This document shows positions 45,013 to 53,838 of a DNA stretch of 64,000 bases, in pieces. The notes beneath the pieces are model-generated. The model did not search any database. It was not told the DNA's origin and saw nothing but the letters and a program-made list of their open reading frames with translations. Positions within the stretch are counted from its first letter, which is position 1. Every line of letters begins with the position of its first letter. The position numbers and the translations under genes are program-made. Source of the DNA: Enterococcus alishanensis (GTDB taxonomy: Bacteria > Bacillota > Bacilli > Lactobacillales > Enterococcaceae); assembly GCF_019218635.1 (NCBI RefSeq), contig NZ_JAHUZB010000004.1:62001-126000 (forward strand), read 5' to 3'.

Positions 45013-45786
45013 TTAAACTCTTTTTCTTCTTCTTCTTGAAACACTGTTTGAAGTGCCTGTGAGATCTCTTTTCAAAAGATCTTTATCTTTAGCAGACATT
45101 TTCATATCTACATTTGTCGTATGAGGAATAATTCCTAGTGCACTGGTACCAAAAATTTCAAAGACTGTTTGTTCAGTTTTTATTGTTTGATCAAGGCTAG
45201 CTCGTAACAGGACAAATAAAAATCCAACCATTCCTCCAATAAATAAACTCAACACTAAATTTAATTTATGATTTGGTGAAAAAGGATTTCGACTTGCTGT
45301 TGCTTTACTTGTAATCGAAATTTCACCTGGTATCTGACTATCTTCCAGTGCTTCCTGAAATACTTCAGAAGTTGTGTTGGCTAAATAAGAAGCCAACCTA
45401 GGACGATCGCTAACTGCTCGAATGGAAAAAAAAAGCGACTCCTGCTGTTGTTCCAGCGTGATTGCTTCTCTTAATTGACTAATAGACATATTCTGATTTT
45501 CTTCAGATTGCAGCTCTTGTTGCACTTCGCCTAAAACTAAGTCACTTAATACCAGTTCTTTATAAGTTTTTACTAATTGTAAATTGGCAGTAATTTCATT
45601 TGAAATATTTTCTTCAGTCGTTTTGGTCGCAGCAATCATTTGAGTCTGCGAACTGTACTTTGGTGTAATCCAGAAAAAAGAAATATACCCACCAATCAAT
45701 AATCCCGTGATACTACAAAAAATAATAATGGGTAGTTTTTCTTTAATTGTTTGAAGTAAAAAGGTGAAATTGAATTTTTCATCCAT
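45013..45786 (-). CDS. Wzz/CpsC-type chain-length and kinase-activating protein
   Basis: This 257-residue membrane protein has N- and C-terminal membrane segments (about 19-39 and 176-198) around an extracellular domain with the Wzz pattern (YSSQTQMIAATKTTEENISNEITANLQLVKTYKELV). The cytoplasmic tail ends in a basic stretch. Such proteins activate the tyrosine kinase encoded 17 bases downstream and regulate polymer length. A second Wzz-like gene is present at 52.1-52.8 kb. Confidence 0.9.
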   Translation of the reverse strand: MDEKFNFTFLLQTIKEKLPIIIFCSITGLLIGGYISFFWITPKYSSQTQMIAATKTTEENISNEITANLQLVKTYKELVLSDLVLGEVQQELQSEENQNMSISQLREAITLEQQQESLFFSIRAVSDRPRLASYLANTTSEVFQEALEDSQIPGEISITSKATASRNPFSPNHKLNLVLSLFIGGMVGFLFVLLRASLDQTIKTEQTVFEIFGTSALGIIPHTTNVDMKMSAKDKDLLKRDLTGTSNSVSRRRRKRV

Positions 45787-45821
45787 AATAATTTGTTGCC
45801 TCCGATAATTTATGTACTGGT

Positions 45822-46505
45822 CTAATAAGCTCCGTCATGGGTGATAATGACTAAAAAAGTTTTTAGCATGATTTTTAAATCAAAAAGAAAACTCCCTTTA
45901 TTTATGTAGCTTATATCTAAGCTGATCATTTCTTCAAAATGAAGTTTATTCCGTCCACTTACTTGCCAAAGACCGGTACATCCAGGTTTTACAAGTAATC
46001 TTAAACGATGATAAGCCGAATATTGATCAACCTCTTTAGGTAGAGCTGGTCGTGGCCCCACAATCGACATGTCTCCCTTTAATACATTTAATAATTGTGG
46101 AAACTCATCAATGCTAAACTTTCGTAAAAAATGACCAACACGAGTAATGCGCGGGTCACGTTTTATTTTGAACATTGGGCCTTGAATTTCATTTTTTTCA
46201 GTCAAGTCTGCCAAACGTTTTTCTGCGTTCACAGACATCGTCCGAAACTTATATAGGATAAAATACTTCCCATTTTGACCAACTCGCTTTTGACTAAAAA
46301 AAACAGGTGCTTTAGGATCTTCTATTTTAATCAGCAAGCTCACTAAAGCAAAAGGAATTAAAAGAACAATGAGCCCTACAAAACTGATAATAATATCGAT
46401 AAGTCTTTTGGTTTTACTTCCCAAAAAGTCGGAATAAGCCAAACTTGTTTTGTTTTTTAAATCAAATTTTCCTATTGCAGGATTATTCTCATAAATGTTA
46501 TTCAT
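45822..46505 (-). CDS. Priming sugar-phosphate transferase (bacterial sugar transferase)
   Basis: This polyprenyl-phosphate phosphosugar transferase starts repeat-unit synthesis on the lipid carrier. The 227-residue protein has one membrane segment (IDIIISFVGLIVLLIPFALVSLLI) and the catalytic domain FFSQKRVGQNGKYFILYKFRTM, ...MSIVGPRPALPKEVD, VKPGCTGLWQVSGRN. It lacks the large N-terminal domain of CpsE/WbaP, so it is of the short PglC type. I chose ATG 46505 because GGAAG is seven bases upstream; starts up to 46592 are possible. The sugar is not certain. Confidence 0.9.
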   Translation of the reverse strand: MNNIYENNPAIGKFDLKNKTSLAYSDFLGSKTKRLIDIIISFVGLIVLLIPFALVSLLIKIEDPKAPVFFSQKRVGQNGKYFILYKFRTMSVNAEKRLADLTEKNEIQGPMFKIKRDPRITRVGHFLRKFSIDEFPQLLNVLKGDMSIVGPRPALPKEVDQYSAYHRLRLLVKPGCTGLWQVSGRNKLHFEEMISLDISYINKGSFLFDLKIMLKTFLVIITHDGAY

Positions 46506-46790
46506 CTTTTCACTTCCAAATGATCGGTAAATTACCGATATATTTTTCTTTATTAATAAGACCTTGTTCTTTAGAGTCATTACAGCTAACAAAGTAATAA
46601 TAAAACAGAAGGGAATTAATGAACCATCAATTAATTGTCTCTTTTTTGAATTTTTATATTCAAAAAATACTATTTTTTTAAATCAGAATGATATTTAATG
46701 CAAGTTTCTTTCTTTTTTTGTTAATTTTTCGTTTTTTTTAGATTTTTAATTAAAAATTCTCTATAAAAATTAATATTATCTAACTTTCAG

Positions 46791-47483
46791 CTAACCTGCC
46801 TTATTTTCAATTAATTGATAGAAATCATCTGAAATTTTATAACCTTTCCCCCATGAGGTATCAATCGGGTTGCAATATAGCCCACTTTTTTCGACTTTTT
46901 CTTTGATGTTACGGACACAGGTGGACAAAGCAGATAGTCTTGAATTAGTAACTTCTTCTTTTCCCCAAATTTTTTCAATCAGTTCTTGTCTCGAAACGTA
47001 CAGTCCTTTATATTCATACAAACAATTCAAAAGTAAACTTTCTTTTTTTGATAAGCCAAAACTATAAAAATGATATTTCTTTTTATAATTTCCTTTATCT
47101 ATTTCTGCGATTTCTGTTTGGAGAACTGTCTGGCACAATTCTCGAATCTCTTCCAATGAAGCATCACTTTTGATCCATTGATCTATACTGTACTCTGTTC
47201 GTTCTTCTTCATAATTTTTTGCAAATTTACTTTCATACTTTCTGAAAATAGCAGGAACTTGATTACGAATATTGAACATTAGTTCATCCAATTCTTGGTA
47301 AGAAATAGTTTCACTTAAGATTACTGCATCAAAACAAGTAACTAATTGCGTAGTTTTTTTCGCCATCAAATGAAAATCGCTTATCAGACAAGTACTACAA
47401 AAAACTTCATGGTTTAATTGTTGTAGTTTATTTTGGAAACTTGATTCAGCTAATACATTTTTAGTCAAGATTAATATTTTCAT
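46791..47483 (-). CDS. Winged-helix regulator with degenerate receiver
   Basis: This 230-residue protein has a C-terminal OmpR-type winged helix (residues 130-225; SKKESLLLNCLYEYKGLYVSRQELIEKIWG, ...LSTCVRNIKEKV, IDTSWGKGYKI). The N-terminal 115 residues have the length and strand pattern of a response-regulator receiver (MKILILTKN, DAVILSE) but lack the acidic pocket after strand 1 and have Ser57 where the phospho-aspartate should be. It likely acts without phosphorylation. It overlaps the upstream glycosyltransferase gene by 23 bases and precedes a gap, so it may control the genes downstream. Confidence 0.82.
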   Translation of the reverse strand: MKILILTKNVLAESSFQNKLQQLNHEVFCSTCLISDFHLMAKKTTQLVTCFDAVILSETISYQELDELMFNIRNQVPAIFRKYESKFAKNYEEERTEYSIDQWIKSDASLEEIRELCQTVLQTEIAEIDKGNYKKKYHFYSFGLSKKESLLLNCLYEYKGLYVSRQELIEKIWGKEEVTNSRLSALSTCVRNIKEKVEKSGLYCNPIDTSWGKGYKISDDFYQLIENKAG

Positions 47484-48729
47484 GACTTTCCTCCTTCTTT
47501 AACTGTTCGGTTTCAGTTAATTGTTCTATACTCCTAACAAATTCCTCATAGTAGCGTTTTTGTGAATGTCGGTTTCTTCCTTTTATTGCCTGATCACTTA
47601 ATCGCTTACGAAATTTATCATCGTGAATTAATCGATCTAACCCTTTGGCGAAATTATTTATATAATTTTTATCATAATCAATTAGAAGCGCACTATCTTC
47701 ACTGATATATTCTGGAACTCCACCAATTCTAGTGACAATTACTGGTACCCCCATTGCTTGTGCTTCGACAGCCGAAAGACAACAAGTTTCATGAAAGATT
47801 GATGGAACGGCGCAAATATCGGCTGCTTTTAAATAAGAAGGAACCTCTGTCTTTTTTATATAGCCGGTGAATCTTACTTCGATCGGTAGTTGTTCTGCTT
47901 GAGCCATGACTTTTTTGAAGTAGCTATCCTTTTTAATTGCGCTATAAGTTGTACCACCTAGTATCAGAACTTTCACATTTTTTTTAAATTTAACTTTATC
48001 TAAGGCTGCTAGCAGTAAATGTACTCCTTTGGTTTCCGTAATTCGCCCAGAAAATACAATGACACAATCGTCTTTTTTTAGACTTAATTCCGACCGAAGT
48101 GTTTGTTTCTCAATCGGGCTTGCCATTTGATAATCTTCTAATTTAATCCCATTATTTACTCGATAAAAGGGTGGCACTTCTTTGACTTTGGGAATTTTCT
48201 TTATTTGTTTAGCTAAAAAATCGCAGACTGACATGACTCCATCTAACTGTTGTAAAATTTCCTTTCCATTCATAGTTTGGTCATTTAAATAATCATTGTG
48301 TAAATAGACCGCTAATTTACCTGAATAAAATGTCCGAATAATGGGAATTCTTTCAGGACAATTTAAGTCCACTAGACAATCGACTGCAGTATTCTGCAAA
48401 TAATCTTGAGCTTTAGTCATTATCTCTGGGTGGGGAATCAAATTCTTTTTTTTCCCAGTTAACATGAACCGCACTTTATTCAAAACTTTTTGCATGAACC
48501 ACCTTAAAGGACGTTCTCTTGTTTTGACTGCGATCACCTTACTAAACTTGTGAGTTTTATTAAAAACGGTAATGGCCACATCATCTTTAGATACTATGAT
48601 TAATTCTAATAATTGATGTTTCTCATTTTCCTCAATTAAAGAATCTAATAAAGTTTCAACAGCACCGCCTTTTACTGCTGGAATAGGCAGTTTCCCATAA
48701 GTGAGTAACATTACCCGAAGCTTCTTCAT
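47461..48729 (-). CDS. Glycosyltransferase family 4
   Basis: This 422-residue GT-B enzyme has the nucleotide-sugar-binding C-terminal domain: IVFSGRITETKGVHLLLAALDK, VKVLILGG, and the E-x7-E region SIFHETCCLSAVEAQAMGVPVIVTRIGGVPEYI. The N-terminus MLLTYGKLPIPAVKGGAVETLLDSLI is typical of family 4. It probably adds one sugar of the repeat unit in the cytoplasm. It overlaps the TagA-like gene by four bases. The donor and acceptor are unknown. Confidence 0.9.
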   Translation of the reverse strand: MKKLRVMLLTYGKLPIPAVKGGAVETLLDSLIEENEKHQLLELIIVSKDDVAITVFNKTHKFSKVIAVKTRERPLRWFMQKVLNKVRFMLTGKKKNLIPHPEIMTKAQDYLQNTAVDCLVDLNCPERIPIIRTFYSGKLAVYLHNDYLNDQTMNGKEILQQLDGVMSVCDFLAKQIKKIPKVKEVPPFYRVNNGIKLEDYQMASPIEKQTLRSELSLKKDDCVIVFSGRITETKGVHLLLAALDKVKFKKNVKVLILGGTTYSAIKKDSYFKKVMAQAEQLPIEVRFTGYIKKTEVPSYLKAADICAVPSIFHETCCLSAVEAQAMGVPVIVTRIGGVPEYISEDSALLIDYDKNYINNFAKGLDRLIHDDKFRKRLSDQAIKGRNRHSQKRYYEEFVRSIEQLTETEQLKKEESHENINLD

Positions 48730-49451
48730 TTAAATTTCTCCTTTATCACTAAGTAAATGAAATAAATATTCTCAAAAACATAGCGTTTATAAAGTCTTTT
48801 CGGTTCTTTCATAAACCGGTGTAGCCACTCCAGGCCACTTTGTTGCATCCATGTAGGCGCTCGTGAAATTTCTCCTGCCAACACATCAAAACTACCGCCT
48901 ACCCCCATCAGTAAATTAGCATTGAACTTCCTTTTATACTTAGCAACAAATTCTTCCTTGTAAGGAGAAGTCATTCCAATGAATAAAATTTGCGGATGAC
49001 ACTCAGCAATTTCTTTTACTACAGCTGTCTCATCCTTGAAGTACCCATTTTGAGCACCAACAATATTCAAATTTGGATACTGTTGTTTGAGTACTATTAA
49101 TAATTGTTTTAAGATGCGTTCTTTAGTACCCAAAAAATATAAACTCAAACCATTTTTTTCAGCACTTTTAAGTAACTCTGTCATGGTGTCAATGCCGGTA
49201 ACTCGTTCGATTTTCTTTTTTTTAAGCCACCGACAAGCCCATACAATCGAATAACCATCGGCACTCACCATGTCGGCTTGTTGAATAATTTTTTTTATTT
49301 TAGGATCTTTTTGACAAAGAACTACTTTATTAGAATTCACCCCAATGTGTTCAATTACCTCGTTATTTTTGATTCTCTCCACCATTTCATCAACAGTTTC
49401 CTGCAAATTTCCATTATCTATTAGGAGGTCAAATAATTTTATTTTTTTCAT
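48726..49451 (-). CDS. WecG/TagA/CpsF family glycosyltransferase (GT26)
   Basis: This is a 241-residue GT26 enzyme. Signatures are HIGVNSNKVVLCQKDPKIKKIIQQADMVSADGYSIVWACRWL, RVTGIDTM, LSLYFLGTKERIL and FIGMTSPYKEEFVAKY. Family members such as TagA transfer N-acetylmannosamine, and WecG transfers ManNAcA, to a lipid-linked primer. Together with the UDP-GlcNAc 2-epimerase (wecB) at the end of the locus it points to ManNAc in the polymer. It overlaps its neighbours by four bases on both sides. Confidence 0.92.
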   Translation of the reverse strand: MKKIKLFDLLIDNGNLQETVDEMVERIKNNEVIEHIGVNSNKVVLCQKDPKIKKIIQQADMVSADGYSIVWACRWLKKKKIERVTGIDTMTELLKSAEKNGLSLYFLGTKERILKQLLIVLKQQYPNLNIVGAQNGYFKDETAVVKEIAECHPQILFIGMTSPYKEEFVAKYKRKFNANLLMGVGGSFDVLAGEISRAPTWMQQSGLEWLHRFMKEPKRLYKRYVFENIYFIYLVIKEKFK

Positions 49452-50860
49452 TTTAACGCCCCTTTCTGACCTGAATTACTACGGTATAATCCAATTAGAA
49501 CAATCAAAAAAATAACTAGCCCTTGACTGGTAAACAGGAATATTTTGGAGAATCCTCCCCACTGTTTCAACATGATCTGAACAATTAATAAACCCAATTG
49601 TAAAAACATCGTTCCAGTAGTTAATTGACTGTCCATTAAATGATTAGTTTGTCGTTTACGTAAATAAAAAATGATGAAAAAACCTAAGCTAGAAGCTAAA
49701 GACGCTCCATTAATGCCAATTAATGGGATTAATGATAGGCTACCTACCAAATTCACTGCTGCTCCGATTAATGAAGTAGTCAAAATTCCTTTTGTTTTTT
49801 TCACTACTATATAAGTAGTGCCAAAGAAACCTGAAATACAGGAGAAAAAATTACTAATCAATAAAAGAGGAATGTACGCTTTAGCAAAATAAAATTCTTT
49901 AGACAATAAAACGGCTGCTAATGGATCCAAAAATAGTAAGATCATACCTGAAGAAAACAATAAAAAGGTACTGTAGTGATTAAATACTTTTTGAAAAAAG
50001 AGACCCGCATCTTTTTTATGATATTGCTCAACTGCGGATAACTGCCAAGCTTGCATAAAAATAGCACCAAGCACCGATAATAAATTAGGTATTTTGCTTG
50101 CAGCAGCGTACATTCCATTACTTGCTACCCCTAAGAAAAAGGTCATAATAAAACGACTAGAGGTAGTCAATATCCACCACATTGCAGAGTTTGGAATTAG
50201 TGGCAAACTATACTTAATGATTTGTTTGCTTTGAAAGCTGCTTGCCGACTTTTTAAAAAACATATCCTTCCAAGAAATATTAAGAACTAAAAAAATTAAT
50301 GAGAAACTATTGGCAACTACTAATGACAAGAAATAAGCTACCAATTTGTTATTTATTTGCCGAAAGAATAGAATACCAAAAAGTAAAGTCAGCAATGAAA
50401 GAATAATGCCGTTTGCTGCATAGATTTTTAATTTACCAACCGCTTTGATATATTGCATAAGAATTAATTGAAATGATTGAATTGTTAATAGAACAAAACT
50501 TAGCAACCCAATACTTGAAGAGATTGTCCAATGTAGCCCAAATAAATAGACAATTAATAGCAATACTCCCGAAAAAGCAAGACCTATCAAATTAATTCGT
50601 AAAGCTACTGATAACCAGCTCATCTGTTCTTTTTTGCTTTTACTATCTAATACAAAACGCAATACACCTTCTGAGACACTTAAACTAACAATTGGAAGTA
50701 AAAGATTAATTGTATTTATCAATAAATCGGCAGTTCCATACTGTGCTTTAGTTAGATAGTAGGTATAAAAACCTACTAAAAAAAAGGTAATTAATTTGCT
50801 CCCAAAACTACCAATAGCAAAAATCAGCGAATCATTGAATAATTTTTTATATTGATTCAT
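49448..50860 (-). CDS. wzx: Polysaccharide flippase, Wzx (MOP family)
   Basis: This 470-residue integral membrane protein has about 12-14 membrane segments and the polysaccharide-transport N-terminus (FNDSLIFAIGSFGSKLITFFLVGFYTYYLTKAQYGTADLL). It would flip the undecaprenyl-linked repeat unit to the outer face for polymerisation by the Wzy-like protein encoded at 53.8-55.1 kb. It overlaps neighbouring genes at both ends, consistent with a tight operon. Confidence 0.9.
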   Translation of the reverse strand: MNQYKKLFNDSLIFAIGSFGSKLITFFLVGFYTYYLTKAQYGTADLLINTINLLLPIVSLSVSEGVLRFVLDSKSKKEQMSWLSVALRINLIGLAFSGVLLLIVYLFGLHWTISSSIGLLSFVLLTIQSFQLILMQYIKAVGKLKIYAANGIILSLLTLLFGILFFRQINNKLVAYFLSLVVANSFSLIFLVLNISWKDMFFKKSASSFQSKQIIKYSLPLIPNSAMWWILTTSSRFIMTFFLGVASNGMYAAASKIPNLLSVLGAIFMQAWQLSAVEQYHKKDAGLFFQKVFNHYSTFLLFSSGMILLFLDPLAAVLLSKEFYFAKAYIPLLLISNFFSCISGFFGTTYIVVKKTKGILTTSLIGAAVNLVGSLSLIPLIGINGASLASSLGFFIIFYLRKRQTNHLMDSQLTTGTMFLQLGLLIVQIMLKQWGGFSKIFLFTSQGLVIFLIVLIGLYRSNSGQKGALK

Positions 50861-52068
50861 AGATCTGTCAAACTGTTCTGAATAGTTTTCATGATCTGAT
50901 AATTAATTGTAAAAGCACTTTTCATATCTTCTTTAGCTTGTTTCACCTGATTGATCATTTGCTGATTATTGTCTAATCTTTCATCTACTTTTTTTATTAA
51001 TAGTTCAGTGTTTACATGTAATTCTTCTATCGGAAAAACATCATTCTCAATGCTAAGATTTTTAAACATTTCAACAACTTTTTGTTGCCAAGATAATCCG
51101 ATAATAGGTATATATTGTGAAACTGCCACAATCATCGAATGCATCCTAGTACCAATTACTAGATTCAAAGTTTGATATAACGTGAGTAACTCTTCTTTAT
51201 CTTTAATAGGAACCAATTTTACTTGCGGCTGTCTTTGAAACTCACTATAAATAGTTTCAATTGTTTCATAATCTTGAACTTCAGAAGAGAATAAAATTAT
51301 CTCTCTTTGTTGGTCAACTAGACGTAGAATTAAAGCTGTTAAATCTTTTAAGTACCGTAAATATTCTTTCTGTGAGCAACCAGTAATCCGGTAATCAATC
51401 ACACAAATACCAATACGCTGGAATCCATCGCGTTGAGCTTTTAATTGCTCGAAAGATTTTTCTGCTGGTAAAAGAAACACTGGGTCAACTGAAGGGTAAA
51501 CTGCAGGATGATGAGAACCATTCATGTATTGCCAAGATCGGTAATCGCGAAAAGTAATATAGTCACATTTTTTTAATGTCTCAACAGCCGCTTGCTTTTG
51601 TTTTTCAGTACAAAAGGGACCAATACCAATTGAACTTACAAATATCGGCACTTGATATTGTTTTGCCAAAGTCACTACTTGATCAAACCGTTGCGCAGAT
51701 AACGTAACTGGTGATAAATCAAAAATCGCATTTCCACCTCCAATTACTAAAAGATCGGTTTGCTTCAAAGCCTCTTCAAATCGTTGGATACTTTCCGGAT
51801 CATACATTTTTTTGCGAGATTTTAGCCACTTATTATGGCTAACCAAATTTTTTACAAAAGGTAATTGGCGAAAGTACTTATAATAGATGTTATGAACTTC
51901 CGATCGACGAACTAAATTTTTATCTAGCTGAATTTGAGAATCCTCAAGTAATTTGTAACTAAATTTACGTGTCTCAATACCAGTCAATAACTCTTTAGAT
52001 AAAACTTCAGCTATCAAACGATCTCCTATATTTGTACTGTCAATGAAACTTACTAATATTGCTTTCAT
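50857..52068 (-). CDS. Polysaccharide pyruvyl transferase family protein
   Basis: This 403-residue protein is of the CsaB/WcaK-like pyruvyltransferase family. Motifs are DRLIAEVLSKELL, DLLVIGGGNAIFDLS, ISSIGIGPFCTEK-like, IGTRMHSMIVAVSQYIPIIGLSWQQKVVEMFKNL. Members add ketal-linked pyruvate to polysaccharides, making them acidic and sometimes recognised by SLH domains. No SLH proteins are in the window. Pyruvylation of the polymer is inferred from family membership. Confidence 0.88.
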   Translation of the reverse strand: MKAILVSFIDSTNIGDRLIAEVLSKELLTGIETRKFSYKLLEDSQIQLDKNLVRRSEVHNIYYKYFRQLPFVKNLVSHNKWLKSRKKMYDPESIQRFEEALKQTDLLVIGGGNAIFDLSPVTLSAQRFDQVVTLAKQYQVPIFVSSIGIGPFCTEKQKQAAVETLKKCDYITFRDYRSWQYMNGSHHPAVYPSVDPVFLLPAEKSFEQLKAQRDGFQRIGICVIDYRITGCSQKEYLRYLKDLTALILRLVDQQREIILFSSEVQDYETIETIYSEFQRQPQVKLVPIKDKEELLTLYQTLNLVIGTRMHSMIVAVSQYIPIIGLSWQQKVVEMFKNLSIENDVFPIEELHVNTELLIKKVDERLDNNQQMINQVKQAKEDMKSAFTINYQIMKTIQNSLTDL

Positions 52069-52099
52069 TTGTTAAACTCTACTTTCATATTTTCTGTAT

Positions 52100-52786
52100 T
52101 TAGTAATAATCAATAACTCCGATAACTTCTACCCCGATCAGGGACTGGACGGTTTCCGAGTTTTGAATGTATTTTCTTTTATATAAATTGTCCCAAATAA
52201 AACTACAAGAAGTGCTTAAAATAAAACTCAGTAACAGAGCTTCAATTAATAATTTAGAAAAACTAGGCGAACGGCTGGTCTCAGTTGATTCTGCTGCAAG
52301 AACAAAAACTTCTCGCGGTAAATGATTTTTTTCAACTACTTTTGGAAAGTTTTTCCCTATTGATCTAGCTATTTTTTGACTTTGCTCAGAGCTATCAGTA
52401 GTAACAACTACAGTGAATATTTGTGAATTGATACTGCTGTTGACTGTCAGAGCATTCAAAATTTCTGACCAATTTTTTTGAGGATTATCTTTTTGAATTT
52501 GTTGAATCATGGTGTCACTTTTAACCATTTCTTTGTATGTTTCCACTAGTTTGATATTGCTGTTGATGATTCTATTTTCAATTTCTTGTTCATCTTCCTC
52601 TTCAAAAGAATTTTTTTCAGTCTGTTCATCTGTTGCTGACAATAAAAAAGAAACATGATTAGAATATTGAAAACCCTTTGTCAAGGCACAGCCTGCACAA
52701 CCTATCACCGTGAATAAAAATGTCATTATCACAATACTTTTCTTGTGCAACCAAAGAAAATATATGAAATCTTTAAATGAATACAT
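52100..52786 (-). CDS. Second Wzz-like chain-length protein
   Basis: This 228-residue protein has N- and C-terminal membrane segments (about 17-38 and 178-198) and an intervening extracytoplasmic domain (FLLSATDEQTEKNSFEEEDEQEIENRIINSNIKLVETYKEMVKSD), as in CpsC/Wzz proteins. It lacks any kinase domain and is not next to a kinase gene. The locus thus has two Wzz-like proteins, which may act on different polymers, or one may be dedicated to regulation. Confidence 0.82.
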   Translation of the reverse strand: MYSFKDFIYFLWLHKKSIVIMTFLFTVIGCAGCALTKGFQYSNHVSFLLSATDEQTEKNSFEEEDEQEIENRIINSNIKLVETYKEMVKSDTMIQQIQKDNPQKNWSEILNALTVNSSINSQIFTVVVTTDSSEQSQKIARSIGKNFPKVVEKNHLPREVFVLAAESTETSRSPSFSKLLIEALLLSFILSTSCSFIWDNLYKRKYIQNSETVQSLIGVEVIGVIDYY

Positions 52787-52788
52787 GA

Positions 52789-53838
52789 TTACTCCTTTCC
52801 TGTCTCAGATAATGATTCATATACGTTTTCCCAAATTAAAAAATAAGCTGAAATAGAAAAATGGTCTTCAATTTTTTGCTTGGCATGAACAGAAAAGTCT
52901 TTTCGTTTTTCTACATTAGAAAAAAAGTTCAAAATATCTTCTTCCATTTGATCAACGTCACCTGGTACAACTAAAAAACCATTCTTCTTGTCCTCTAAGA
53001 CCTGCTTAATCCCGCCAACATCAGTTGCCAAATTAGGAACCCCAAAAGCCATCGTTTCCAAAATAGCCATTGGAACACCTTCATGATAAGAAGGCAGTAA
53101 GTGTAAAGCACAATCCGCTAAAAGATCTTGTTGATTTGTTGTCCAAGAATGCAGCTCAATATTTTTGCAATCAAGTTGTTTTATTTTTTCAATAATATTA
53201 ACTGTCGTTTCATCAGTATCACCGAAAAGATGAAATCGTAGTTTTGGTATTTTTTTTTCAAGTCTTGATGCAACTGTGACAATGTCCTGACTGCCTTTTC
53301 GTTCACAGATTCGACCGAAAGTAAGAATGTTCATTGATTGAGCTTGATAATGATTATCTTGTGGTACATAAACAGCATTATGAATCACGATTACTTCTGT
53401 CTTTGTCAAAGACTGATAATACACAGCCCACTCTTCACTAAGAGCCACAATTAAATCGATTTGATCCAATATTTTACGAATATATTGTTTCTTTTTTACA
53501 GATGCTTGTTGGTAAAATTTTTCAAAATTTGGTGCATGCATATGAAAAATAGTTTTTGTTCCTTTTTTGACTGCTTTTAACAAAACAGATTTTCGGTAAA
53601 AACTAGCATCTTGCGACACGTGAAAATGAACAATTGCTATTTTTTTGGTATGGGTTTTGTGCCAAAGTTGTCCAAACGACTGTAAAGCATAGCGTAATTT
53701 GTAATTTTCATGCCAAGAAAATAGATAATCTATTTGCAAATTATTATTTTCGGGGAAATATTGAATAAAATTTTTAATAACTGTTGAAATCCCACCCTTG
53801 CCAGTACTTTCTGGTCCTACCATAATTATTCTTGACAT
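52789..53838 (-). CDS. Glycosyltransferase family 4
   Basis: This 349-residue GT-B enzyme starts MSRIIMVGPESTGKGGISTVI and has ILTFGRICERKGSQDIVTVASRL, LRFHLFGDTDE and LLPSYHEGVPMAILETMAFGVPNLATDVGGIKQV, typical of GT4. ATG 53838 follows AAGGAG; a longer frame to 53874 overlaps the polymerase gene. It overlaps the wzy-like gene by 13 bases. It likely adds a sugar to the repeat unit; specificity is unknown. Confidence 0.9.
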   Translation of the reverse strand: MSRIIMVGPESTGKGGISTVIKNFIQYFPENNNLQIDYLFSWHENYKLRYALQSFGQLWHKTHTKKIAIVHFHVSQDASFYRKSVLLKAVKKGTKTIFHMHAPNFEKFYQQASVKKKQYIRKILDQIDLIVALSEEWAVYYQSLTKTEVIVIHNAVYVPQDNHYQAQSMNILTFGRICERKGSQDIVTVASRLEKKIPKLRFHLFGDTDETTVNIIEKIKQLDCKNIELHSWTTNQQDLLADCALHLLPSYHEGVPMAILETMAFGVPNLATDVGGIKQVLEDKKNGFLVVPGDVDQMEEDILNFFSNVEKRKDFSVHAKQKIEDHFSISAYFLIWENVYESLSETGKE

